Source of the DNA: an uncultured Rikenellaceae bacterium
GTDB taxonomy: Bacteria > Bacteroidota > Bacteroidia > Bacteroidales > Rikenellaceae
NCBI GenBank assembly: GCA_944321925.1
Contig: CALUND010000011.1
Location: forward strand, 124,001 to 188,000
Direction: 5' to 3'
DNA: 64,000 nucleotides
Positions 19,693 to 29,558 of the stretch are shown here, piece by piece (positions within the stretch are counted from its first letter, which is position 1; each line of letters opens with the position of its first letter). The notes beneath the pieces were generated by a model that was given only the letters and a program-made list of their open reading frames with translations, was not told the origin of the DNA and ran no database searches. Position numbers and translations under genes: made by a program.

Positions 19693-19983
19693 TTAGATAT
19701 TACTGTAAAAATCAATCTTATCTCCCTCCTTCAAGGTGACGATCGCCTTCTTGAAGTGGTTGGAACGACCGACCAGCAGTCCGGCCTTGGTGTAGCGACG
19801 TTTTGCCTTACCCATGTAAATCATCGTATTGACCTCGGTCACCACGACGTTGTACATCTCTTCCACGGCCTTGCGGATTTCGATCTTGTTAGCTTCGCGA
19901 TTCACGATGAAACCGTATTGGTTCAGTTTTTCGCCCCGGTCCGTCATCTTTTCGGTCAGTATGGGCTTAATGATCACTTCCAT
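19693..19983 (-). CDS. rplW: 50S ribosomal protein uL23
   Basis: 96 residues: [40 protein letters not shown] and [18 protein letters not shown]. Docking site for trigger factor and SRP at the tunnel exit. Twelve bases after rplD. Confidence 0.98.
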   Translation of the reverse strand: MEVIIKPILTEKMTDRGEKLNQYGFIVNREANKIEIRKAVEEMYNVVVTEVNTMIYMGKAKRRYTKAGLLVGRSNHFKKAIVTLKEGDKIDFYSNI

Positions 19984-19995
19984 AAATTTCTCTCC

Positions 19996-20622
19996 TTAAG
20001 CTAACAATTCATTAATAATCGATACCGCACCTTCTGCCATCACCAATTGTGCTGCATTCATTACATCGTAGGTATTGATGTCGGAAGCCTGCACGACTTT
20101 CACGTTGGGAAGGTTGCGTGCCGAGAGAACCACATTGTTGTTGGGTTCGGGAAGCACCAAGAGGATCTTCTTATCGGCCACCTGCAGATCTTTGGTGATC
20201 GCCAGGAAAGCTTTGGTCTTGGGTGCGTCCAGACTGAAATTCTCAACGACAGTAATAGCTTCAGCCTTGGCTTTGTATGTCAGTGCGCTCTTGCGAGCCA
20301 ACCGTTTGAGCTTCTTGTTGAGTTTGAAGCTGTAGTCACGCGGAACAGGGCCGAAGACACGTCCGCCACCCGGGAAAAGTGGGGAAAGGATGCTACCCGA
20401 ACGTGCGCCACCCGTACCCTTTTGCTTTTTGAGCTTGCGGGTAGAACCAGCAACTTCGTTACGCTGTTTCGATTTGTGGGTTCCCTGACGCTTGTTCGCA
20501 AGATGTTGCTTAACGTCGAGATAAATTGCGTGGTCATTGGGTTCCACGCCGAAGACTGCATCTTCAAGAACGATCTTCTTGCCAGTCTCTTTACCTAAAG
20601 TATTGTATACCGTTAATTCCAT
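19996..20622 (-). CDS. rplD: 50S ribosomal protein uL4
   Basis: 208 residues from [14 protein letters not shown] at 20622, one base after the rplC stop (TAAGATG). An in-frame ATG four codons earlier lies inside rplC and is less likely. The loop [20 protein letters not shown] and [20 protein letters not shown] reach the exit tunnel. Confidence 0.97.
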   Translation of the reverse strand: MELTVYNTLGKETGKKIVLEDAVFGVEPNDHAIYLDVKQHLANKRQGTHKSKQRNEVAGSTRKLKKQKGTGGARSGSILSPLFPGGGRVFGPVPRDYSFKLNKKLKRLARKSALTYKAKAEAITVVENFSLDAPKTKAFLAITKDLQVADKKILLVLPEPNNNVVLSARNLPNVKVVQASDINTYDVMNAAQLVMAEGAVSIINELLA

Positions 20623-20623
20623 C

Positions 20624-21238
20624 TTAGTTTTCAATTATGAGATACGAACCTTTTGCTCCCGGAATAGAACCCTTCACCAGAAGGAGGTTGTTTTCCGGTA
20701 TCACTTTGAGCACCTTTAAATTAAGCACCTTCACCTGCTCACCGCCCGTTCTTCCCGGCAGACGTTTGCCTTTGAAGACGCGCGAAGGGTAGGAGGATGC
20801 GCCCAGAGAACCCGGCTTGCGCTGGCGGTTGTGCTGACCGTGGGTTTGCCCACCGACGCCGCCGAAGCCGTGGCGTTTCACAACGCCCTGAAAGCCTTTA
20901 CCTTTCGAGATGCCCGTAATATCGACCCAGTCACCATCGGTGAAAGATTCTACGGTCAGGGTGTCTCCGAGATTGCATTCGCCCAATTCGCGGAACTCTG
21001 CGAGTTTGCGTTTGGGAGTCGTGCCGGCCTTCTTGAAGTGACCTAACAAACTGTTGCTGGTGTGCTTCTCACTCTTGTCGTCATAGGCAATCTGGACTGC
21101 TTCGTAACCATCTTTCTCCGCAGTCTTGATTTGCGTAACTACGCACGGACCAGCCTCAATAACAGTGCATGGTATATTCTTACCCTCAACACTGAAAACG
21201 GAAGTCATTCCGATTTTTTTTCCAATGAGTCCTGACAT
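20624..21238 (-). CDS. rplC: 50S ribosomal protein uL3
   Basis: 204 residues: [20 protein letters not shown], then [20 protein letters not shown], with [20 protein letters not shown]. Early assembly protein next to the peptidyl-transferase centre. A 79-base gap separates it from rpsJ. Confidence 0.98.
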   Translation of the reverse strand: MSGLIGKKIGMTSVFSVEGKNIPCTVIEAGPCVVTQIKTAEKDGYEAVQIAYDDKSEKHTSNSLLGHFKKAGTTPKRKLAEFRELGECNLGDTLTVESFTDGDWVDITGISKGKGFQGVVKRHGFGGVGGQTHGQHNRQRKPGSLGASSYPSRVFKGKRLPGRTGGEQVKVLNLKVLKVIPENNLLLVKGSIPGAKGSYLIIEN

Positions 21239-21317
21239 TTTTGTCTTGGTTGTTGTTTATAAAAAAAAGTGTTTCTGTTGTTTCGATTTCTTACCTAATA
21301 TATTATAAGGTATGAAC

Positions 21318-21623
21318 TCAAACCTTGATCTCTACTTCCACACCGCTCGGAAGTTCGAGTTTCATCAGAGCATCGATCGTTTTGGAGGTCGAGCTGTAGA
21401 TGTCGAGAATCCGTTTGAAGGTGCAAAGTTGGAACTGTTCGCGCGCTTTCTTGTTGACGAAAGTCGAACGGTTGACGGTGAAGATCTTTTTCTGGGTAGG
21501 GAGCGGAATCGGTCCACTGACTACGGCACCGCTTGATTTCACCGTTTTGATGATCTTCTCTGCAGATTTATCCACCAGATTGTGATCATACGATTTGAGT
21601 TTGATTCTGATTTTTTGGCTCAT
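21318..21623 (-). CDS. rpsJ: 30S ribosomal protein uS10
   Basis: 101 residues: [40 protein letters not shown], with the C-terminal VEIKV. In other phyla also the antitermination factor NusE. It follows fusA directly; no tuf gene lies between them, unlike the enteric str operon. Confidence 0.98.
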   Translation of the reverse strand: MSQKIRIKLKSYDHNLVDKSAEKIIKTVKSSGAVVSGPIPLPTQKKIFTVNRSTFVNKKAREQFQLCTFKRILDIYSSTSKTIDALMKLELPSGVEVEIKV

Positions 21624-21631
21624 ATCTGTCG

Positions 21632-23749
21632 TTATTCTAAATCTTTGCGTTTACCACTCGATTTTTCGATGATCTCCTTGGCAAGGCCTGCGGGGACCTC
21701 TTCGAAGTGAGAGAATTCCATGGAGGAAGTTGCACGGCCCGAGGAGAGCGTACGGAGTACGGTCACGTAGCCGAACATCTCCGACAGGGGCACTTTCGCC
21801 TTCACGACACGGGCATTTCCTTTCTGTTCCATGCCCGCAACCTGACCGCGACGTTTGTTCAGGTCGCCGATGATGTCGCCCATGTACTCTTCGGGAGTAA
21901 CCACTTCCACCGACATAACCGGCTCCATGATCACCGAGCCCGCTTTGGGAGCTGCCTGACGGAAACCGTTACGAGCAGCAATCTCGAACGAGAGCTGATC
22001 GGAGTCCACCGGGTGGAACGAACCGTCCTTCAGGGTCACCTTCATGCTGTCGACTTTGTATCCGGCCAACGCACCGTTTGCCATAGCCGACTCGAAGCCT
22101 TTCTGTACGGCAGGGATAAATTCCTTGGGAATATTTCCGCCCTTCACCTCGTCGACGAATTCGAGTCCGACCTTTCCTTCGGAAGCAGGACCGATCTCAA
22201 AGATGATATCGGCGAACTTACCACGACCACCGGTCTGTTTCTTGAACACTTCGCGATGCTGTACGGTCTTGGTCAGAGCCTCTTTGTAGTTCACCTGGGG
22301 AGCACCCTGGCTGATTTCCACGCCGAATTCGCGACGAAGACGATCCACGATAATTTCGAGGTGCAACTCACCCATACCGCTGATCACCGTCTGTCCGCTA
22401 TCCTCATCCGTCTTCACGGTAAAAGTGGGATCCTCTTCCGAAAGCTTCGAGAGCGCGATACCGAGTTTATCGAGGTCTTTCTGCGTTTTGGGCTCTACGG
22501 CAAGACCAATCACCGGCTCGGGGAAGGTCATCGACTCGAGCACGATCGGAGCTTTTTCGTCGCACAGCGTGTCGCCCGTACGAATATCTTTAAAACCGAC
22601 AGCGGCGCAAATATCACCGGCAGTTACGGTCTCCATAGGATTCTGCTTGTTGGCGTGCATCTGATAGATACGGCTGATGCGCTCTTTCTTGCCCGAACGG
22701 CTGTTGAGCACATAAGAACCCGCATCGAGCTTCCCGGAGTAGACGCGGACGAACGCCAGACGGCCGACAAACGGATCGGTAGCGATCTTGAAGGCCAGGC
22801 CACAGAAAGGTTCACTCTCCGAAGGATGACGTTTCGTCTCTTCGCCCGTATTGGGATCCGTTCCAACGATTGCATCCACATCGACAGGCGAGGGCAGGAA
22901 TGCCATCACATAATCGAGCAGCAACTGTACGCCTTTGTTTTTGAACGACGAACCACAAAGCATCGGCACGAGTTTCATCTGAATGGTAGCTTTGCGAATC
23001 GCCTCGATCAACTCGTCGGGAGAGATCGAATCGGGATCCTCAAAGAACTTCTCCATCAACGCATCATCAACCGAAGCAGCCTCCTCGATGAGTTTCGCAC
23101 GCCACTCGGCCACCTCGGCCTTCATGTTTTCGGGAATCTCCTCGTAGGTATAGTTGACCAGTTCGTTTTTCTTGGTTTCGTCGTAGATGATCGCCTTATT
23201 ATATATAAGGTCTACCAATCCGCGGAACTTATCCTCCGAGCCGATCGGGAGAACCACCGGCAGTGCAGTCGCACCGAGACGCTCTTTGATCTGCGCGCAG
23301 ACGCCGAGGAAATCGGCACCCGTACGGTCCATTTTGTTCACATAACCGATACGCGGCACGCGGTATTTATCGGCCTGACGCCATACCGTCTCCGACTGGG
23401 GCTCAACGCCACCGACCGCACAGAACGTTGCCACAGCACCGTCGAGCACACGGAGCGAGCGCTCCACCTCAACCGTAAAGTCGACGTGTCCCGGGGTGTC
23501 GATAATATTGATTTGATAGTTGTGACCTTTGTAGTTCCAAAATGCGGTAGTTGCAGCAGAGGTGATCGTGATACCGCGCTCCTGCTCCTGCACCATCCAG
23601 TCCATGGTGGCAGCGCCCTCATGGACCTCACCGATTTTGTGGGTTTTGCCCGTATAGAAAAGAATACGCTCCGAGGTTGTCGTTTTACCGGCATCGATGT
23701 GAGCCATGATGCCGATGTTGCGTGTATATTTTAAATCTCTGGTTGCCAT
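21632..23749 (-). CDS. fusA: Translation elongation factor G
   Basis: 705 residues, full length. GTPase motifs: [19 protein letters not shown] (P-loop), RGITI (switch I), DTPGHVDF (G3) and NKMD (G4). Domains II-V follow, with [20 protein letters not shown] in domain III and [14 protein letters not shown] near the end of domain IV. It catalyses translocation and, with RRF, recycling. Between rpsG and rpsJ. Confidence 0.98.
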   Translation of the reverse strand: MATRDLKYTRNIGIMAHIDAGKTTTSERILFYTGKTHKIGEVHEGAATMDWMVQEQERGITITSAATTAFWNYKGHNYQINIIDTPGHVDFTVEVERSLRVLDGAVATFCAVGGVEPQSETVWRQADKYRVPRIGYVNKMDRTGADFLGVCAQIKERLGATALPVVLPIGSEDKFRGLVDLIYNKAIIYDETKKNELVNYTYEEIPENMKAEVAEWRAKLIEEAASVDDALMEKFFEDPDSISPDELIEAIRKATIQMKLVPMLCGSSFKNKGVQLLLDYVMAFLPSPVDVDAIVGTDPNTGEETKRHPSESEPFCGLAFKIATDPFVGRLAFVRVYSGKLDAGSYVLNSRSGKKERISRIYQMHANKQNPMETVTAGDICAAVGFKDIRTGDTLCDEKAPIVLESMTFPEPVIGLAVEPKTQKDLDKLGIALSKLSEEDPTFTVKTDEDSGQTVISGMGELHLEIIVDRLRREFGVEISQGAPQVNYKEALTKTVQHREVFKKQTGGRGKFADIIFEIGPASEGKVGLEFVDEVKGGNIPKEFIPAVQKGFESAMANGALAGYKVDSMKVTLKDGSFHPVDSDQLSFEIAARNGFRQAAPKAGSVIMEPVMSVEVVTPEEYMGDIIGDLNKRRGQVAGMEQKGNARVVKAKVPLSEMFGYVTVLRTLSSGRATSSMEFSHFEEVPAGLAKEIIEKSSGKRKDLE

Positions 23750-23764
23750 ATTTCGTCTCCGGGC

Positions 23765-24241
23765 TTAGAATCTGAAGTGAGCGAATGCCTTGTTGGCCTC
23801 GGCCATACGGTGCATCTCCTCTTTACGTTTGAATGCAGCTCCCTCACCGTTGTAGGCGGCCATGATCTCGGCGGAAAGTTTTTCAGCCATGGACTTACCG
23901 GCGCGCTTACGAGAGTAAAGGACAAGATTTTTCATCGAAAGTGAAATTTTGCGCTCGGGTCTCACCTCTGTCGGAACCTGGAACGTCGCACCGCCGACAC
24001 GACGGGACTTCACCTCCACTTGGGGAGTGATGTTTTCCAGGGCTTGTTTCCATATCTCCAGAGGAGCCTTGTCTGCATCTTTCATCTTCTCGCCCACGAT
24101 ATCCAGCGCATCGTAGAATATCGTGTATGCAATACTCTTCTTACCATCCAGCATAAGGTTGTTTACGAACCTTGTTACAAGAACATCAGAGAACTTGGGA
24201 TCTGGAAGTAGAATCCGCTTTTTAGGCTTAGCTTTTCTCAT
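23765..24241 (-). CDS. rpsG: 30S ribosomal protein uS7
   Basis: 158 residues: [40 protein letters not shown] and [20 protein letters not shown]. Head assembly initiator. In E. coli it is the repressor of the str operon; whether that holds here is not visible. Starts 42 bases after rpsL. Confidence 0.98.
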   Translation of the reverse strand: MRKAKPKKRILLPDPKFSDVLVTRFVNNLMLDGKKSIAYTIFYDALDIVGEKMKDADKAPLEIWKQALENITPQVEVKSRRVGGATFQVPTEVRPERKISLSMKNLVLYSRKRAGKSMAEKLSAEIMAAYNGEGAAFKRKEEMHRMAEANKAFAHFRF

Positions 24242-24283
24242 TACTTATTCAAAAATTAAAAATTCGCTTGTTGTCTAACTGAA

Positions 24284-24661
24284 TTAGGATTTTTTCGGTC
24301 TTTTGGCGCCGTATTTCGAACGACGTTGACGACGGCCATCCACACCGGCCGAATCGAGGGCTCCGCGCACCAGGTGGTAACGCACACCGGGAAGGTCTTT
24401 CACACGGCCGCCGCGCACCAGCACGATGGAGTGCTCCTGCAGGTTATGGCCTTCGCCCGGGATGTAGGCATTGACCTCTTTGCCATTGGTCAGACGCACA
24501 CGGGCCACTTTACGCATGGCTGAGTTCGGTTTCTTGGGAGTGGTGGTATACACACGCACGCAAACTCCTCTTCGCTGCGGACAAGCGTCCAGCGAAGGAG
24601 CTTTACTTTTATCCTCCAACTGCACCCTGCCTTTTCTCACTAACTGTTGAATAGTTGGCAT
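24284..24661 (-). CDS. rpsL: 30S ribosomal protein uS12
   Basis: 125 residues: [14 protein letters not shown], the decoding loop [18 protein letters not shown] with wild-type Lys43 (a residue whose change gives streptomycin resistance elsewhere), and [20 protein letters not shown]. First gene of the ~18-kb ribosomal operon. Confidence 0.98.
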   Translation of the reverse strand: MPTIQQLVRKGRVQLEDKSKAPSLDACPQRRGVCVRVYTTTPKKPNSAMRKVARVRLTNGKEVNAYIPGEGHNLQEHSIVLVRGGRVKDLPGVRYHLVRGALDSAGVDGRRQRRSKYGAKRPKKS

Positions 24662-24726
24662 TTCGTTTTGCTTTTTGTCCTTTGTTTTAACAAATTAACT
24701 CGTAACACCGTCAATAAAACGGCCTG

Positions 24727-24756
24727 CAAAGATACCGAAAAAATCCAAATCGCAAA
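24727..24756 (-). promoter_or_regulatory. Main promoter of the str/S10/spc/alpha operon
   Basis: On the minus strand TTTG (24753-24756), 18 bases, then TATCTTTG (24727-24734): a full Bacteroidota -33/-7 pair, 66 bases before the rpsL start. The rest of 24757-25096 is AT-rich and holds no convincing gene, apart from a G/C-run inverted repeat near 24946-25002 of unknown meaning. Confidence 0.8.
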
Positions 24757-25096
24757 AATATTCCGACTTTTTTTCGCCGTTTTTACGTGATTTTTCAACG
24801 ATTTACACCGAACGCCCAATCTTTTCAATCATTAAAGACTATTAAATTCATGTTTCCATAATGATAAATTATATAACAACACAGAACATAGCAGCGAAAA
24901 CACTGATTCACATTATTTTACATATCAAATCATCCGGAACAAAAAGGGAGGGGTATCGGAATTTATCCTCTTCAAATTTTACGATGCCGAATATCCCCCC
25001 CTACAGCTATTTGCAGAGATATAAAATGCCGGAAACGACCCAACCGGAAACGGTCGGTTCCGCACGCCTGAACATTCACCTTATAGCTATGAACAA

Positions 25097-25148
25097 AAAA
25101 CATAATTAGGATCGCTATAACCCAAAAACATAATCAGGAAGCGATCCG
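25097..25148 (-). terminator. Hairpin with U-run after small ORF
   Basis: GGATCGCT (25109-25116) pairs with AGCGATCC (25140-25147) and, on the minus strand, is followed by a U-rich stretch (A-run 25095-25100). Each arm is flanked by a copy of AAAAACATAATnAGGA (25096-25111 and 25123-25138), so the structure also contains a direct repeat. It lies just past the stop of the small minus-strand ORF. Confidence 0.5.
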
Positions 25149-25151
25149 GCG

Positions 25152-25292
25152 TTATCGATGCCGAGAACTTCGTCTTCGTTCGTTTTTGCACTTGTCTTTC
25201 GTTATGAAATACAGTTCGGCAAAGTCGGGCATGAAAACTTCGGTTTCATATGCCTCTCCGTTTTTCTTAACTACAAATAGGACGCGAGGCAT
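25152..25292 (-). CDS. Small hypothetical protein (46 aa)
   Basis: From the ATG at 25292 it begins MPRVLFVVKKNGEAYETEVF and ends with a basic CKNERRRSSRHR tail. I do not recognise the family. In favour of a real gene are its balanced composition and the hairpin plus U-run right after its stop. Against it: no recognisable promoter. A longer in-frame start at 25379 exists but overlaps the promoter of the divergent lipoprotein gene. Confidence 0.35.
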   Translation of the reverse strand: MPRVLFVVKKNGEAYETEVFMPDFAELYFITKDKCKNERRRSSRHR

Positions 25293-25321
25293 AGTCAAAT
25301 CAAAAAAACTGTGATTTTCGA

Positions 25322-25353
25322 TTTGATTATGCGCTTGCCCTTCCGTATATTTG
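25322..25353 (+). promoter_or_regulatory. Promoter of the BACON lipoprotein gene
   Basis: TTTG (25322-25325), 20 bases, then TATATTTG (25346-25353), a full Bacteroidota promoter, 43 bases before the start codon. Confidence 0.7.
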
Positions 25354-25395
25354 ACCACAGAATTGCAATAGGCAAGCAATCAATTGTAAACCAAA

Positions 25396-26628
25396 ATGAA
25401 ATTACAAAAGATGAAAACACTCCGATTGTTTTGGACATTCGTTGTCGCAACCCTGTTTCTGACAGCCTGCAACGAAGGCGACGAGACGGATCTTTCGGGC
25501 AACTTCGGCAACATCCAGGTCCCCGACGTCTCCCAACTGATCCAGATTATCGATGCGACACAAAATTCTGCGAGCGTAACCTTCTCGACGCAGGATGCCT
25601 GGACCGCTACGATTACTGAAACCCGCGCCGAAGCACCCGACTGGATATCGATCTCTCCCGATCATGGCGAGGCGGCAGGCAGTTATACAGTGCAGATCAC
25701 GTTGCAGCCCAACACCGGAGCAGATCCCCGCATGGCAATCATCACGATTCAGTGCGGCTCGTCTCAGATCGAGATTGCCATCACCCAGAAAGCATCCGCC
25801 GGGGGTGACGGCGATCAGGAGCGGATGCCGAACGGACGTCTGACGCGAATCACACTTTATGACGAAGGCGAACTGGAATCCATCACCCTTTTCGCCTATA
25901 CCGAAGAAAATCGGCTCTCCTCCGTGAAGACCTATGGCGATGAAACTCTCACCGAACCGGTCGAAACCTGGGAGTTCGTCTATCAGGACAACAACAATAT
26001 GACCATCACCGAGAAGCATTACGACAAACCGCCTCAGGTCTATGGGGAAACATGGCAATGCGAAGGGGCATTCATCGAGGGCAACTATTCGCTCATAAGC
26101 CTCTCGACAAACCAGCCATTGGGAGAAACAGATCCATCGAACTATAGCGAATACACCTACGAATACAACAGCGACGAGCAACTTTCCACCATTTACGGCC
26201 ATCATGTTTCCGAAGGGAATAGCTCGGAAACCCAAGAACATTACGTCTATTTCTCAGACAATTGCACACAAATTCAATGGGATGCTGCCGGAAATCAGAC
26301 GTTCAGCTACGACGAAGACGTACAGAAAAACAACTCCGACTACAGGCAGCTTTTCGCCTCGTATCCGGCCATCGACCCCGGATTGATCGTGACCGACGAA
26401 CCCAACATGCTGCGGGCCTTGGGATTCTTCGGTTACCAGGGCAGTTCGCTCCCTGTTACGGTAAAGACTACCTGGTCGAGCGATGTCGTCATACAAAACA
26501 TCTCCTACCGATACAACGATCTCTCCGGATGGAACATCGGCGAACAGATCGACGGAATGGAGATTCTCGTTCAGGACAACATCGGCAATGACAACCTGCG
26601 TTACGTATTGACTTTCGAGGGCATGTAA
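25396..26628 (+). CDS. BACON-domain lipoprotein
   Basis: 410 residues (or 405 from a second ATG at 25411). Lipoprotein signal with lipobox FLTAC (Cys25). Residues ~45-135 are a BACON domain (QDAWTATITE, APDWISISPDHGEAAGSYTV, then RMAIITIQCGSSQIEIAITQ), a module typical of this phylum and often tied to mucin or glycan binding. The remainder has repeated strand patterns (YTYEYNSDEQLSTIYGHHVS) resembling DUF4595-type domains, of unknown function. It is a single gene with its own promoter and terminator, not next to a SusCD pair or a glycosidase. Confidence 0.8.
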   Translation: MKLQKMKTLRLFWTFVVATLFLTACNEGDETDLSGNFGNIQVPDVSQLIQIIDATQNSASVTFSTQDAWTATITETRAEAPDWISISPDHGEAAGSYTVQITLQPNTGADPRMAIITIQCGSSQIEIAITQKASAGGDGDQERMPNGRLTRITLYDEGELESITLFAYTEENRLSSVKTYGDETLTEPVETWEFVYQDNNNMTITEKHYDKPPQVYGETWQCEGAFIEGNYSLISLSTNQPLGETDPSNYSEYTYEYNSDEQLSTIYGHHVSEGNSSETQEHYVYFSDNCTQIQWDAAGNQTFSYDEDVQKNNSDYRQLFASYPAIDPGLIVTDEPNMLRALGFFGYQGSSLPVTVKTTWSSDVVIQNISYRYNDLSGWNIGEQIDGMEILVQDNIGNDNLRYVLTFEGM

Positions 26629-26652
26629 TCGACCAGTCGCTCCAAAGACAGG

Positions 26653-26687
26653 CTGCGGATTCTGCTGTGAGAATCCGCAGTTTTTTT
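26653..26687 (+). terminator. Intrinsic terminator of the BACON lipoprotein gene
   Basis: Perfect 11-bp stem CTGCGGATTCT (26653-26663) / AGAATCCGCAG (26670-26680), followed by seven T. Confidence 0.95.
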
Positions 26688-26758
26688 ATGTCTGCCTGAA
26701 ATCGAAACCCACGAAATCGATTGCAAGATCATTTTCGACTCATTTTCCCATTTTATAT

Positions 26759-26766
26759 TATCTTTG
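26759..26766 (+). promoter_or_regulatory. -7 element for the TPM/LemA operon
   Basis: TATCTTTG matches TAnnTTTG and lies 28 bases before the start at 26794. It overlaps an upstream in-frame ATG at 26764, which argues against that start. Confidence 0.6.
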
Positions 26767-26793
26767 CAAATAGCTCTCCCCAGAAAGAAAAAG

Positions 26794-27726
26794 ATGAAAA
26801 GACTCATTGCGACCTTTTTGCTTCTGATTCTTTGCGCTTTCTCTTTGCAGGCGCAGACGAGTTATACGGTCGATCAGGTGCCCAACGTACAACTTCGTGA
26901 TCGGACTCGCTTCGTTTCCGACCCTGCCGGCATTCTCTCCGGAGAGACGGTACAAACGATCGATTCCCTGCTCCATGCTCTCCGAACAAGAGGATTGGCA
27001 GAGGTGGCCGTAGTGATACTGCCCTCGATTGCAGCCGACGACGATCCCTACTTTTTCGCCCACAACCTGCTGAACCGATGGGGAGTCGGCGAAAAGGGGA
27101 AAGACAATGGATTGGTCATTCTGATCGCACAACAGGAGCGGGAGATACAGTTCGAAACCGGGTACGGACTGGAAGGAGTTCTGCCCGACGCTCTTTGCAA
27201 ACGCATCCAGACCCAGTACATGGTTCCTGCTCTCGCGAAAGGGGAGTGGGACAAAGGTACGGAAGCAGGAGTCCGGGCCGTTTACGAGATTCTGACCGAG
27301 GGGACCTGGGCTCTTGCCATCCGGTCCGACACAACAACCGGAAACAACGATTTCTTCCTCACCTCCGTGATTTTCACACTGATCATTCCGATCGGCATTC
27401 TTCTACTCTTCACCGTCATGGCATCGTTCCGGAAGCGATGTCCTGTTTGTAAGAAAAAACGAGCGCTCCGGCTCGTTCGGAGCGAACGGATCGCATCCAC
27501 TTCGACGAGCAACACGACACGTTATATCTATCGCTGCAAACATTGCGGCCATCAGGTCGAACGCATCGTCACCCACCACCGCAACAACGGAAGCGGACTG
27601 GGTGGAGGACGCGGCATCTTCATGGGTGGTCCGCGCGGTTTCGGCGGAGGCTTTGGAGGCGGTAGCTTCGGCGGCGGTTTTGGCGGAGGCATGTCCGGAG
27701 GAGGAGGCGCTCGCAGCAGATTCTAA
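26794..27726 (+). CDS. TPM-domain protein (YgcG family)
   Basis: 310 residues from MKRLIATFLLLILCAFSLQA (signal peptide). The TPM domain spans ~30-160 (FVSDPAGILSGETVQTIDSL, QFETGYGLEGVLPDALCKRI). A membrane segment follows (FLTSVIFTLIIPIGILLLFT), then a CxxC...CxxC zinc-ribbon-like region (CPVCKKK, CKHCGH) and a Gly/Phe-rich tail ending GGGGARSRF. These proteins usually pair with LemA, as here; the biochemical role is not established. Confidence 0.9.
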   Translation: MKRLIATFLLLILCAFSLQAQTSYTVDQVPNVQLRDRTRFVSDPAGILSGETVQTIDSLLHALRTRGLAEVAVVILPSIAADDDPYFFAHNLLNRWGVGEKGKDNGLVILIAQQEREIQFETGYGLEGVLPDALCKRIQTQYMVPALAKGEWDKGTEAGVRAVYEILTEGTWALAIRSDTTTGNNDFFLTSVIFTLIIPIGILLLFTVMASFRKRCPVCKKKRALRLVRSERIASTSTSNTTRYIYRCKHCGHQVERIVTHHRNNGSGLGGGRGIFMGGPRGFGGGFGGGSFGGGFGGGMSGGGGARSRF

Positions 27727-27750
27727 AACCCACAAAATTCAATCCCTATT

Positions 27751-28332
27751 ATGAAAAGAAACACCATTATTCTAATTGCCATCGTAGCGGCTCTCGCTCT
27801 GTGGAGCGTGGCGGTCTACAACGGGCTTATCAACCGCGAAGAGGCTGTCAAACAGGCCTGGTCGCAGGTCGAGAACGACTACCAACGTCGTGCAGACCTG
27901 ATTCCGAACCTCGTAGCCACGGTGAAAGGTTATGCGGCTCACGAAAGTTCGACGCTTCAAAACGTCATCGACGCACGCGCCAAAGCCACTCAGGTGCAGG
28001 TCGACCCGACCAATCTGACATCCGAATCGATTCTTGCCTACCAACAGGCCCAAGGAGAGATCGGGGCCGCCTTGTCGCGCCTGCTCATGATTCAGGAGAA
28101 CTATCCCGACCTGAAAGCCAATCAAAACTTCCTCGAACTGCAAGCCCAACTCGAAGGGACGGAAAACCGGATCACGGTAGCACGCAAAAGGTTCAACGAG
28201 GCAGCGCAACAGTACAACGTCTCTCTGCGTCGTTTTCCGCAAAACCTGGTAGCGAAAATGTTCGGTTTTCAGCCTCAGGCCTATTTCGAGACGGAAGCCG
28301 GCAACGAAACGGCTCCGACCGTCTCCTTCTGA
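27751..28332 (+). CDS. LemA family protein
   Basis: 193 residues: N-terminal membrane anchor (IILIAIVAALALWSVAVYNG), then the long helical LemA core: EEAVKQAWSQVENDYQRRAD LIPNLVATVKGYAAHE and LQAQLEGTENRITVARKRFN. It starts 24 bases after the TPM gene and shares its operon. Function unknown; likely an envelope-associated scaffold. Confidence 0.92.
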   Translation: MKRNTIILIAIVAALALWSVAVYNGLINREEAVKQAWSQVENDYQRRADLIPNLVATVKGYAAHESSTLQNVIDARAKATQVQVDPTNLTSESILAYQQAQGEIGAALSRLLMIQENYPDLKANQNFLELQAQLEGTENRITVARKRFNEAAQQYNVSLRRFPQNLVAKMFGFQPQAYFETEAGNETAPTVSF

Positions 28333-28353
28333 CACTCCGAAACAGGTTGACCC

Positions 28354-28391
28354 AAATACAGTCCGTCTTTTCCCAAAGGCGGACTGTATTT
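28354..28391 (+). terminator. Hairpin terminator after lemA
   Basis: 12-bp perfect stem AAATACAGTCCG (28354-28365) / CGGACTGTATTT (28380-28391), ending in TTTCTTT. It could work in both directions. Confidence 0.8.
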
Positions 28392-28523
28392 CTTTGCGCC
28401 AATCCAAAGGAAAAAGGAGGAAAGAGAAGGATGTTCCGTTTTTAAGATCGCGCCGATTCTTTCACCCCCCCCGTCCAACAGAAGAAAATCGATGCGAAAG
28501 CTCCGATTCAACGCTCCAATCGC

Positions 28524-28531
28524 TATCTTTG
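28524..28531 (+). promoter_or_regulatory. -7-like element directly before menA
   Basis: TATCTTTG ends only four bases before the menA ATG. If used, transcription would begin at or near the start codon, giving a leaderless mRNA. No -33 TTTG is seen at the usual distance, so it may be chance. A run of eight C lies upstream at 28465-28472. Confidence 0.35.
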
Positions 28532-28535
28532 CAGC

Positions 28536-29447
28536 ATGGAAACGAAACCGAAAAACACCCCTGTCCGACCCAATTCCCTGCGCGCCTGGGTGCTGGCTGC
28601 ACGTCCCAAAACACTTTCGGCTGCTTTTATTCCGGTTTTATTGGGAAGTGCGCTTGCCTGGTCCGACGGGACATTCAAACCGCTCGCCGGTCTGCTGTGT
28701 ATGCTCTTTGCTTTCCTCATGCAGGTCGACGCCAACCTCATCAACGACCTCTACGACTACCTGAAAGGCTCCGACCGATCCGATCGGCTGGGTCCGCAAC
28801 GAGCCTGTGCTCAGGGATGGATCGACTGCCGGAGAATGAAATACGGCATTCTCTGCACCACTTTAGCGGCTGCCGCTGCGGGACTCTGCCTGCTTCTTTA
28901 CGGCGGCGGGGAACTGATCCTCATCGGAGCTGTCTGTATCGTCTTCGCGTTTCTCTACACCACCGGACCCTATCCGTTGGCCTATCACGGTTGGGGAGAT
29001 CTGTTGGTGCTCTTTTTTTTCGGATTCGTACCGGTCGGAGGGACCTATTACGTGATGAGTCACTCCTGGACAACAGCCGTCTTCGTCGTTTCGCTCGCAT
29101 GCGGAACAGTAATCGATACACTATTGATGGTCAACAACTTTCGCGATCGTGAGCAGGATGCATTGAGCGGCAAACGCACGCTTGTCGTGCGCTGGGGAGA
29201 AAAGACGGGTCAAAGGCTCTATCTTTTGCTCGGCCTAATCGCCGTATTGTTGTGCCTCTATTTCCTGAGGGAGAAGCTCTGGTACGCCGCTTTTTTGCCC
29301 TGGCTCTATGTACCTCTCCATGCGATGACCTGGCGAAAAATGGTGCGCATCGGCCAGGGACGCGAACTCAACGCTGTTCTGGGCGAGACCTCCCGCAACA
29401 TGCTTCTTTTCGGGTTGCTGTTAGCTTTGGGCCTATTCCTCGGTTGA
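28536..29447 (+). CDS. menA: 1,4-dihydroxy-2-naphthoate polyprenyltransferase
   Basis: 303 residues, UbiA superfamily, seven to nine membrane segments. Makes demethylmenaquinone by attaching the polyprenyl tail to DHNA. The Asp-rich motifs are visible: NLINDLYDYLKGSDRSDR (NDxxDxxxD type, ~68-85) and NNFRDREQDALSGKRTLVVR (~200-219). The N-terminus WVLAARPKTLSAAFIPVLLG is typical of MenA. It is alone; no other men gene is in the window. Confidence 0.93.
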   Translation: METKPKNTPVRPNSLRAWVLAARPKTLSAAFIPVLLGSALAWSDGTFKPLAGLLCMLFAFLMQVDANLINDLYDYLKGSDRSDRLGPQRACAQGWIDCRRMKYGILCTTLAAAAAGLCLLLYGGGELILIGAVCIVFAFLYTTGPYPLAYHGWGDLLVLFFFGFVPVGGTYYVMSHSWTTAVFVVSLACGTVIDTLLMVNNFRDREQDALSGKRTLVVRWGEKTGQRLYLLLGLIAVLLCLYFLREKLWYAAFLPWLYVPLHAMTWRKMVRIGQGRELNAVLGETSRNMLLFGLLLALGLFLG

Positions 29448-29558
29448 GTCCAACGGATTTTTCCATCCCAGACACCCACACAGCAACAGTCTCCCCAGCC
29501 GAAAGGCACCGGATAACGACCGTATTTGCCTATTCGGAATAGAACGCCTCGTTCGGAG

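Noticed and set aside
21707..23734. 675-codon open frame opposite fusA
   Set aside because: Shadow of fusA caused by its codon bias; no family motifs.
24861..25109. 82-codon plus-strand frame upstream of rpsL
   Set aside because: AT-rich, no promoter, no signal or motif, and it covers the G/C-run inverted repeat.
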